In this document: in pieces, positions 1 through 8,667 of the stretch
Numbering within the stretch: position 1 is the stretch's first letter
Layout of the letters: each line of letters starts with the position of its first letter
Source of the DNA: Dichotomocladium elegans
Taxonomy: Eukaryota > Mucoromycota > Mucoromycetes > Mucorales > Lichtheimiaceae
NCBI GenBank assembly: GCA_025716815.1
Contig: JAIXMN010000013.1
Location: 124,001 to 188,000, forward strand
Direction: 5' to 3'
DNA: 64,000 bases
The notes under the pieces: model-generated
Databases searched by the model: none
Seen by the model: the letters and a program-made list of their open reading frames with translations, nothing else
Told to the model about the DNA's origin: nothing
Program-made: the position numbers and the translations under genes

Positions 1-819
1 AGCACCCGAATTGACATGTCTCTTAATACCACTTCAATATTGAAGATTTCCTTTGGAACCTTTTTACATCGCTATGCCTATATTATTAGAAGCAGTGTGT
101 ACTAGCATTCTCTAATAACCAAAGATAGAAAAATATCACCTTCCATAGAGGAAAACTACCGCCACATATGTACTTGTGTACACATAGTAGGTCACAATGA
201 GTCAGAGCTGCATACTCAGAAAAATATTGATATGGAAGTACACATATGCAACTTCTGCTTAAGTTTTAGTTGGATAGATAGTGATAGAGGGGACTGCTGG
301 ACTATTATAGAGTATTTAGTGTATTGGAGCCTGGCACCCTGTGAGTCATGGATTTTGCTAGTCAATGCCACTGTGAAGCCATATGTAGAAACTGGCAATA
401 CTGATTGTGGAAGCTTGTCAAAGAGCACGTCCCATAAAATGACTAACACGATATCATCAATAACTCATGCACTCACCGTCCACACCGCAGTGTCAAGAAA
501 AAAGGCATAGAGGAACATCAAGACTTTCTATCCAGCAAACAAGAAGCAATGTAGGGAAATGACTATGAAATTTGACAACCTGCATATTAAACACGAGAAT
601 TTCTGAAAGGTGATAGCTACCTCTGCTCCAACGGCATTACGAAGAAATTTCCAGCACGCACGACCAAGAAGTTTGCATAAACGCTTGATTTTAATGTTCA
701 CCGATATTGCACTAGGCCAAAAGGGTCTCATAACTACACGTCAAGGTTTATAGTTTTCTCTATGAAAAACGTCCTATAAAAACCACCTCGTAGGAGCAGG
801 TACAAAATATGTCTGAAAT

Positions 820-1740
820 TTGTTTCCGCCTCGCGCCTTCAACACTGCAGGGCCGCATCTAACTGATCAATAGTGGTGATGCCTGATTTTCTCTTCTTAA
901 TACGGCTTGCCAGATCTTGCTAAGGATATTCAATTAAGTTGAAATCATTGCTTTGGGCTGGCCACCTCCCAAAGCGTTGATCTTAGCCTTGGGCATCCAC
1001 TATTTCGCGTATGAGCCAGTGTGATAACTAGTTCCATCCTCTTGAATATGAAACCATGTTTCTGATTTTCTTGCAATTTCTCAAATGATGATGGGAAGTG
1101 CGCACTGAGGCACTTGATGCACTTGACCTGATTTATATTGCCCTGCAATATAACCGAAGCACCTAACTCTCCTGCCCAAAAGCAGCACAAAACCATTGGT
1201 GATACCCTGCCATACTGGTGTATAGGCAGAATCTACTTCGTCAAGAGCTGCACATCTTTTTTTTTTTCATAACTCTCGCGCCGCTGTCATTATGCTTCGG
1301 CAGAAGTGAGACTCACTCATCAGACCAAATGACCTTCTCGGATTTGCTTGTGACCAAATGAGTTTCATATTAACCAATCTCATTTTGTTCATTGATGGCG
1401 AACAGGCAGAAAAGGCTTTACTTTGGGACTGCATAAAAAGAGCTTTGGGACTTTAAGGCATTTCAGGTCATCTCGGTGAAAGGTTCTGCATATGTATTGG
1501 TTACAACTTCCAGATGTTTAACCAAGATTTGAATACCTCTTTTTTGGCAGAGATTGTAAGGGGTTTTTTTTTTGTAAAAGCTACTGGCGCGCAGAACGAA
1601 GTTTTATAGTAGTGAACTCTTCGTCGCGGAAAATTTCGCCCCCACTGTTATATTTGCGATTCCAAGGATGTCACTAATCTGCGCGTAATTCATCCAGCAT
1701 TTCTTAGCCTGCAAATCATTCCGGTGGTGAACTCTGTAAG
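820..1740 (-). pseudogene. Decayed Tc1/mariner transposase, left-arm copy
   Basis: This is the mirror copy of the right-arm transposase remnant at 14640-15560. On the minus strand the recognisable DDE blocks run from about 1330 (WSDE, first catalytic Asp) through 1040-1070 (EDGTSYH, second Asp) to about 925-960 (WPAQSNDFNLIEYP, catalytic Glu). In-frame stops follow WSDE and SYAK, and a frameshift precedes WPAQS, so no full-length enzyme is encoded. The C-terminal block follows the Tc1 pattern WPxQSPDLNPIE. The element's outer terminal repeat, seen in the right copy, would lie left of base 1. Confidence 0.8.
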
Positions 1741-1845
1741 GTCTGTGTCATGGCTTCTGCGTGTTTATAATATTTGTGAGTGACATGGAAACTTAATGTG
1801 AAATGTGGGGAAAGGAATAGAACGGAAACTGTGTGCGGCTGAGTG

Positions 1846-1929
1846 TACCACTTCAGTGCAGAGGGTTGTGTATGCGCCAGGTTGTGCGCGGGGTGGGTTC
1901 CTAAATTACTTGTGCGCGTAGTAATTCCC
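1846..1929 (-). repeat. Inner terminal inverted repeat of Tc1-like element, left arm
   Basis: Mirror of 14450-14533. It starts GGGAATTACTACGCGC on the minus strand and contains several GTGCGC/GCGCAC motifs. It marks the inner end of the Tc1-like element in the left arm. The partner terminal repeat is not visible here because the element runs off the window. Confidence 0.7.
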
Positions 1930-2599
1930 TATTCTTAAGCACCATTGCTGCAGGGTCTCAAAATTGAGTCCCGTTGCGCGTGGCTCGTAATTGGGGCAGA
2001 GAAGTGAATAAAGAAAACTGATACTTTACTATGCTGTTTGTCTCAAATGGCACGAAGGCATATACGGGATCGCGCTTTGGTGTACGATGCTTCGCGTCTT
2101 TTGTGTTCTGCTTGCTCAATGGCCATGTCAAAAACATGCATGCTCAATGATGTGCGTCAAAGACAGCGCACATTCTACCGCGGCGAGCGAGATTGGAAAA
2201 AGAAGAGCTTTTACGAGATAACAAGTTTTTATTACGTTATGGATAGTATTTACTATACTAATAGGCAGTCCAGTTGGCCAGAGCCATGAAGGCTCTGTTT
2301 CCCAGAGGCAACCGCGAGGAGGTCGACTACCATGTGCCTCCGCTCTAGAGGCAAGATATCCGCATTTATCTTGGTCTCCTTCGAGCCCCCCAGGCCTGGT
2401 CCCGGGGGTGTACCCTAGTCCCTCATTGAGGTATCCTACCAAGATGTATCACCATCTGCGGGATGCGGTAAACACAGAGGATCACGTACATCTGATCATT
2501 TGGACAGGTACTTCTTGATCTTGTCTCAGGCTACAGAAAGGTCTATCTACTCTACCCCGTACAGCCCGCCCGGTCGATCCTGCCTTCTTTGCCGGCCAG

Positions 2600-2764
2600 T
2601 CGGGCCTCCACCAATGCCTGACCGTCTTCGAAAGAAACAAACGCGTCGCTGCTTAGGGAGGACCCAGGCCTTCGATCCTCCCCGTCGCCTGGCAGTTTCG
2701 AAAGAAGTAAACACGTTGCTGCTTAGGAGGGTAGGAGCCAGCCCATCATCCTTCCTCCCGTTGC
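2600..2764. repeat. Diverged outer units of the tandem array, left arm
   Basis: Two degenerate units precede the regular array. Each has a core like CTTCGAAAGAAACAAACGCG or TTTCGAAAGAAGTAAACACG, followed by GCTGCTTAG and a GC-rich block. They share the TTTCRAA-GAAAC element with the canonical unit but are longer and poorly matched elsewhere. This is the usual edge decay of a tandem array whose centre is homogenised by unequal exchange. The same units occur in mirror image at 13616-13780. Confidence 0.6.
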
Positions 2765-4365
2765 CTGACGGTTTCAACGAAACAAGCATCTTGGTTCTCG
2801 TAAGCATCCAGCCTTTGGTCCCCAATCTGATGACTGACGGTTTCAACGAAACAAGCATCTTGGTTCTCGTAAGCATCCAGCCTTTGGTCCCCAATATGAT
2901 GACTGACGGTTTCAACGAAACAAGCATCTTGGTTCTCGTAAGCATCCAGCCTTCGGTCCCCAATCTGATGACTGACGGTTTCGAATGAAACAAGCATCTT
3001 GGTTCTCGTAAGCATCCAGCCTTTGGTCCCCAATATGATGACTGACGGTTTCGAATGAAACAAGCATCTTGGTTCTCGTAAGCATCCAGCCTTTGGTCCC
3101 CAATCTGATGACTGACGGTTTCAACGAAACAAGCATCTTGGTTCTCGTAAGCATCCAGCCTTTGGTCCCCAATATGATGACTGACGGTTTCAACGAAACA
3201 AGCATCTTGGTTCTCGTAAGCATCCAGCCTTTGGTCCCCAATATGATGACTGACGGTTTCGAATGAAACAAGCATCTTGGTTCTCGTAAGCATCCAGCCT
3301 TTGGTCCCCAATATGATGACTGACGGTTTCGAATGAAACAAGCATCTTGGTTCTCGTAAGCATCCAGCCTTTGGTCCCCAATATGATGACTGACGGTTTC
3401 GAATGAAACAAGCATCTTGGTTCTCGTAAGCATCCAGCCTTTGGTCCCCAATATGATGACTGACGGTTTCGAATGAAACAAGCATCTTGGTTCTCGTAAG
3501 CATCCAGCCTTTGGTCCCCAATATGATGACTGACGGTTTCGAATGAAACAAGCATCTTGGTTCTCGTAAGCATCCAGCCTTTGGTCCCCAATATGATGAC
3601 TGACGGTTTCGAATGAAACAAGCATCTTGGTTCTCGTAAGCATCCAGCCTTTGGTCCCCAATATGATGACTGACGGTTTCAACGAAACAAGCATCTTGGT
3701 TCTCGTAAGCATCCAGCCTTTGGTCCCCAATATGATGACTGACGGTTTCGAATGAAACAAGCATCTTGGTTCTCGTAAGCATCCAGCCTTTGGTCCCCAA
3801 TATGATGACTGACGGTTTCGAATGAAACAAGCATCTTGGTTCTCGTAAGCATCCAGCCTTTGGTCCCCAATATGATGACTGACGGTTTCGAATGAAACAA
3901 GCATCTTGGTTCTCGTAAGCATCCAGCCTTTGGTCCCCAATATGATGACTGACGGTTTCGAATGAAACAAGCATCTTGGTTCTCGTAAGCATCCAGCCTT
4001 CGGTCCCCAATCTGATGACTGACGGTTTCGAATGAAACAAGCATCTTGGTTCTCGTAAGCATCCAGCCTTTGGTCCCCAATATGATGACTGACGGTTTCA
4101 ACGAAACAAGCATCTTGGTTCTCGTAAGCATCCAGCCTTTGGTCCCCAATATGATGACTGACGGTTTCAACGAAACAAGCATCTTGGTTCTCGTAAGCAT
4201 CCAGCCTTTGGTCCCCAATATGATGACTGACGGTTTCGAATGAAACAAGCATCTTGGTTCTCGTAAGCATCCAGCCTTTGGTCCCCAATATGATGACTGA
4301 CGGTTTCGAATGAAACAAGCATCTTGGTTCTCGTAAGCATCCAGCCTTTGGTCCCCAATTTGATG
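2765..4365. repeat. 69/70-bp tandem repeat array, 23 copies (left)
   Basis: The unit runs from the GACTGACGGTTTC block through AAACAAGCATCTTGGTTCTC and GTAAGCATCCAGCC to GGTCCCCAAT. Two length forms alternate: 69 bp (TTTCAACGAAAC) and 70 bp (TTTCGAATGAAAC). Copies of CAAGCATC run from 2783 to 4316, giving 22 intervals, about 7 of 69 bp and 15 of 70 bp. Minor variants are AATATG/AATCTG and CCTTTGG/CCTTCGG. The minus strand has no stop in any of the three frames of the unit, which produces spurious ORFs up to 497 codons. I do not treat these as genes. Confidence 0.95.
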
Positions 4366-4490
4366 CCTCAGCAACTGTTAATTTCTTTCAAGAGTAATAC
4401 CTTGGTGCCCAGAAGGGAATCTGGCCCTCGATTCCCACTCATGGCTCAGCAACTGTTTAGTTTCTTTGGAAGGAGTACTTGGATCGGTGG
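4366..4490. repeat. Diverged inner units of the tandem array, left arm
   Basis: After the last regular unit come two degenerate ones. Both carry a GCAACTGTT-A-TTTCTTT core followed by a weaker relative of the AGTA..CTTGG block, spaced about 75 bp apart. They show that the array once extended further or began from a longer ancestral unit. The mirror image lies at 12240-12359. Confidence 0.55.
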
Positions 4491-6554
4491 CGGTGTCCGG
4501 CCAACCAGCGCCTTGAAAACGGAAAGGGATGGTGGGAAAAGGAGAGGGAAAATTTTCTTTCCAATATCCCTCCCTCCCGTCAGTCGCGTGATCTGGGCGG
4601 AGTAGATACCAAAACGGGTAAAGTCGGGTTATAGCGGGAACATAAGTGGGTACTATAGAGCCTACAATCCCGGAGAGGACAAAAAAAACCTTGCTGGACA
4701 CACCCTTTGCCATGCGGACTGCCCGTTCGATTCAGAGATCTTGACGGACCTGCTGTTAATGCACTGCTGATGCTGATGCTGTTGCTTGGGGGAAAAAAGG
4801 ATGGAGGGGGTGGGAAGGAAAATCTTGGTCGATTCGTTTAGATAACGTTAGCGCGTTTTCAACGGGAACCAATCATAAATATCTTCTCACCGCGCAACAA
4901 AAAGAACATGCATATCAAGGTAAAATGTTACTCTGCACTTTTTTTCGATTGATAGCAATTACTAGAGTACGTAGAGTCGTTTTCCTGCGATCCCATGGTT
5001 CTTATCGTATCGAACCTCTTGGTTTGTGTAGAAGCTCGAGATAGTCAATAAGGCAAAATAAACAGGCGGCGGGGGCCGAAATGAATGGTTGATGCTGTTG
5101 CAGGAATGCACGTGCCCATTCGCAAGGTGCCACCCCCCATAGACCATGGTATGCGGTATCGCCTTGCTCTCTGATTACCGTGGTACCAGTGGCAGTGTGT
5201 TGAGTCCGTTATAGATTATTCCTAGCTTCTCCCGGCTCTTACACGCACCCGGTCATGGAAAGGTCTGATAATGACAGTAAGTAGCCACGTATTCACAAAA
5301 ATGAGGAGTCCGAATCTCAAATAAACCTTGGAGGTGAGCACAAAATGGGCACTCACATGCTTGCAGCGGGGGGTTTGCATCATCGATGTATCATCGAGAG
5401 CGCGGCATCCGATGTTTACCACAAAGACTGCTCTCAGTCTTATTCCATCCTTGCATTTGCCTTTTGTGCGACCAGGTGACAGGGAATGCATGTACGCATA
5501 TCGCTGGTCCATGACTTTTTCTCTCCTTGGGTGTGATTCTATATATTCAACCAACAGAACAAAGATCAAAGGTATGAGTATCACAAGAGTGTAGAACCTG
5601 TCAATGTCATCACGGACCATCATCGTTACATAAACATCTCTGTCGCACGATTTGTTCTCTTCTCGGTAACATCATGTGCTAATCTTCTTGTGTCATACAC
5701 TTACGGTGCACAAAGAGAAAGTAAGATCGCTTTTCTATCAGTGTCAGAATGGATCGAACAGCCTCAATTGCATTTCGTATTGTGCTATTCTTGTATATAG
5801 TGCGGCGGTCGAGCCGTATGCATATATACTGACATCTTATATACAGTAAAATGTTTTTTGGCGGTTTAAGGATTATAAAAGTAATGGATGAAAAATGACT
5901 GAAAAGCACTGTTAATTGTCTATAATATAAGAACCTAATTGTGCGAGCACAAAACCATGATTATGTAGCAACCGGGAAAGGACGATGCGATCTCGTTAAT
6001 AATTTTTGAGGTGGTGAGGGCGGCATCTCGCAATACACGAAGCATCAATACTAACCAATGAAGAAGTCGAGATGAGAATTATGGTGTAGACTAGACATCT
6101 TACAGGCGACGTTCACATACCCGGCTCTATGACATTGAAACTAAAGGAACCGATCTATCAAAAACTATGCTGCACCTCCTTGTCTAACGGACAGTGAACG
6201 AGTTTTCTACCATCTCTTTTCTCCTACGTGTTTTGTAGAGTTCAATGGAGATAATCATGTTTATCAAGTCAATGTGACCGGTGATGTACATGGCAAATGA
6301 GCGATATGGATTGTTTTACGGGAAGCGTACAGCAGGCAGCTTGGTGTTATTCACGTTATGTAAAACATCTGCAAGCTCATCGTCTGTTAAACTTGCCCGT
6401 TTTACTCGGGATACATACTATCATTGTCTGCTCTTAGGATGCAGTGTTTGTTGTAGGCAGCAACAACTTGTTGCAACCACGAAGGTGCATCAGAAATGGC
6501 TTGAGCATATCTAAGCTGCTTGGTGCTGTGATTCTTGAATACGCATGAAAATGT

Positions 6555-6904
6555 ACAGGATTTTCAAGAAGTTTACCACAATCTTGGGTTGTTGGTATAG
6601 ACCGTCTAGGTTTCTCGTCGTTTTTTGCTTGAAATTCGAATTCAAACTTTAGTATTTCGTTTCTCTTCTTTGAAATTTGAATGAAACATAAACAGTTAGC
6701 CTCCCAAAACTATTCTGATGTAAAAAGAAGATAAGAAAATCTCACCTATAGCCTTGACGGATGCCTTTTTGCGAGTATTGCTTTTATATTTGACAAAAGG
6801 ATAGCAACGAAATATTAAAATTCAAATTCGTAATTGAAGCAAAACGACGAAAAACCTAGGCAGTCTATACCAAAACTTTTTTGGCAAACTTCTTGAAAAT
6901 TCTG
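6555..6904. mobile_element. MITE with about 110-bp terminal inverted repeats
   Basis: The ends read CAGGATTTTCAAGAAGTTT and, inverted, CAGAATTTTCAAGAAGTTT. Similarity continues inward for about 110 bp, including GGTATAGAC, CTAGGTTT and TCGTCGTTTT blocks in opposite orientation on each side. Both ends are flanked by TA (6553-6554 and 6905-6906), the target duplication of Tc1/mariner elements. There is no coding capacity in about 350 bp, so this is a non-autonomous miniature element. Its right end is 9 bp from the stop codon of the minus-strand coding fragment at 6914. Confidence 0.85.
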
Positions 6905-6913
6905 TACATCCGA

Positions 6914-7370
6914 TCATGGACCACATCGCACGGATAAAAGTCTATCGTGAAACCTGCATGATACAGTATTATATCAGCACCGACCTGTCAATGTCCCTTC
7001 AATATTGCCGCTCACCGAAAGATGGCAAGTTGATAGGTATCTTCGTGTGTCATTGTATGGTGGGTGGACATTTCTGCAACCTTGGCTTCTAAAGAGCCCG
7101 TCGCAAATACAGCGTGCATCTGCTCGGTGATCGCCATCCCACCATCTGGGCGATGGTTTGCAGTTTCGTGTCCGGTTCGGTAAAGCCTAATGGTGCTATT
7201 CGATGAGTATGTATCTTGGCTTGCGGCATAACTAATTTACCAGTGGAAGATTCGGCCTTTTCTCGGGTTGTGAAACATTGGATTCTGAAGGGAATCAAGG
7301 TAGGCGGTAATGAGCTCCGTCTCGTCAATGACTTGGACAGATTCTGATGATGACAGTTTCGAGATGTTAT
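6914..7370 (-). CDS. Spliced coding fragment, unknown function
   Basis: I do not recognise this protein. The minus strand contains an open stretch with features of real coding sequence, including the segments DETELITAYLDSLQNP and MTHEDTYQLAIFR. It continues across a plausible GT-AG intron (GTGAGC to CATGCAG near 6950-7020) into a short last exon ending VRCGP and a TGA at 6914. A second intron near 7240 is needed to join the upstream part. No start codon is assigned. It may be the 3' end of a gene that includes the fragment at 7434-8473, or a relic. Boundaries are approximate. Confidence 0.35.
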
Positions 7371-7433
7371 GGTGCATAAGTTAATCTAAGAGACGATGTA
7401 TATATGTATGCAAGTAGTGCACAAACTAACTAA

Positions 7434-8473
7434 CTAATTGTTCATAACCCACAATAATACACGATCCTCGCGATCCGCATTCTTCTTCAACTCGGATACT
7501 TTCAAATAAACATGGTTCTCGCGCGCATCATCACTGTCGTCGTCTTCAGCGGCCCCGGCTTCTAATAGTTCCTAATTACCAAATTTCAAACCATTCTTTA
7601 CGTTATTTTCCGTATTAACTGCGATTTTAATTATGTACCTTTAGTATATCGCAGAGCGAGTTGAGTGTGCCATCACCAAGATCAATGGACGTGTCAAAGT
7701 ATGCAAGGCGAAATTCATTATAAATTTTTTTAATGTTGGATTGACCAAATGCTTTGACACCTTTGACGTCGTTGGAGTTCCGGATGAGCAGCAGCACATG
7801 CGGTAGCGCCCTTTGCATTATTATGTCCATTAGCCATACAATAAAATGATTCTATTTTACGATCCACTTACAACGCTTTCTGTAGGTCAGAAACTAAACA
7901 TAATTTCAATAGGCTGGCTTGCTCGATTGCTAAATCACGGTATAGGTTCCAAGGAAAGTGATTTCAATCCCGCACTGCAGCACAGGTGCTGTGGGGGACT
8001 CTCTTACAACTTTGCTATTGTCGATCTGGCACGGCTTCGATCCAACCGACCCACTCGACCATCAGTATCCAAAGTTCCTCCTTGTCACGTGCTGTAGCTG
8101 CCGCGAGTCATATGATAGCGCCCACTTACTGAAAACATAGATGCCACACTGTCTGCAACCTCACTTGAAGCCGCGCGCAATACCCGCACTCCTTGAAGGT
8201 CAATGCTCGCGCCTTGTCCTGGCATCTTCGTACAGATGTTCCCAGTCAATTTTCTCCGAATTAATGCCACGAATGCTGCGCTGGGTGAGGTGGGACGCTT
8301 GTTTTACAAGGACTTTCAGTTTTCGCTCGAACGAGATCCTTGCTTCCTCTACGCTCTCAAATTGTGAGAGGAAGGTCAGTGTTGCAGTTTTATTGTTTCC
8401 TTGGGATAAGAACGCGCTTATCAAAGGTCTTCTTGCGTCCTTTAGATATCTCCTAAGTTCTACAAGGTTTTAA
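7434..8473 (-). CDS. Spliced coding fragments with acidic C-terminus, unknown function
   Basis: The family is not recognised. The clearest pair of exons is 7639-7833 (including FRLAYFDTSIDLGDGTLNSL) and 7434-7571 (ELLEAGAAEDDDSDDARENH, then a Lys-rich stretch, ending WVMNN). They join across a 67-nt intron with GTACAT at the donor and ATTAG at the acceptor. Upstream, 8130-8473 encodes a helical, charged segment (from MISAFLSQGNNKTATL to QTVWHLCF) that ends at a good GTAAGT donor. The 7834-8129 middle could not be joined without stops, so the gene may be damaged or have small exons I missed. It is the only convincing coding sequence inside the inverted-repeat loop. Confidence 0.45.
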
Positions 8474-8536
8474 GTATCATATCTTGCTTTCTAGGATATA
8501 TCATACTGTGATTTAGTGTTGCCCATTTTGGGTTTG

Positions 8537-8667
8537 GAGGTGGTCTATAACCTGTTAGATGAAAAGCATAAGCAAAAAGTATCTCATGCTACAGCAGACT
8601 GTGCTGCGCCAACAAGGCGTGAGATACTTTTTGCTTATGCTTTTCATCTAACATTATAGACCACCTC
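8537..8667. repeat. Long near-perfect hairpin
   Basis: The arms 8537-8586 and 8620-8667 are reverse complements of about 48 bp with only a 2-3 bp disturbance near 8551. They enclose a 33-nt loop. The stem includes GATGAAAAGCATAAGCAAAA and GTATCTCA. It lies just upstream of the minus-strand coding fragment that begins near 8473. It could be a folded MITE, the scar of an inverted insertion, or a small-RNA precursor. No clear target duplication was found. Confidence 0.85.

Larger units (their letters stand above)
1..5808. repeat. Left arm of giant inverted repeat
   Basis: This segment is the reverse complement of 10920-16377. Positions pair as x with about 16378-x before the tandem array and 16728-x after it; the 350-bp shift is five extra 69/70-bp units plus a 1-bp indel. 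The inner end is sharp: homology stops at about 5808, just after the shared sequence GTGCGGC. Base 1 is still inside the repeat, so the arm may extend left of the window. Differences from the other arm cluster in the first 0.75 kb (for example near 28, 38, 47, 191, 209-211, 358, 387 and 498). The portion from about 1.6 to 5.8 kb looks identical apart from array length and a one-base indel near 4425. No intact gene is recognised in it. It could be a genuine palindrome or foldback-type element, or partly an assembly artefact. Confidence 0.93.

Noticed and set aside
2128..2442. 104-codon ORF duplicated at 13937-14251
   Set aside because: No recognisable domain, and it overlaps another duplicated ORF on the opposite strand.
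2547..4040. 497-codon minus-strand ORF through the tandem array, and its relatives in both arms
   Set aside because: It exists only because the 70-bp unit lacks stops in all minus-strand frames. The frame rotates with every 70-bp unit, so no consistent repeat protein is encoded.
5222..5623. 133-codon ORF with a hydrophobic N-terminal segment, identical in both arms (11105-11506)
   Set aside because: Identity follows from the inverted duplication itself. The rest of the peptide has no domain features and an antisense ORF of 88 codons overlaps it, so coding status is unsupported.
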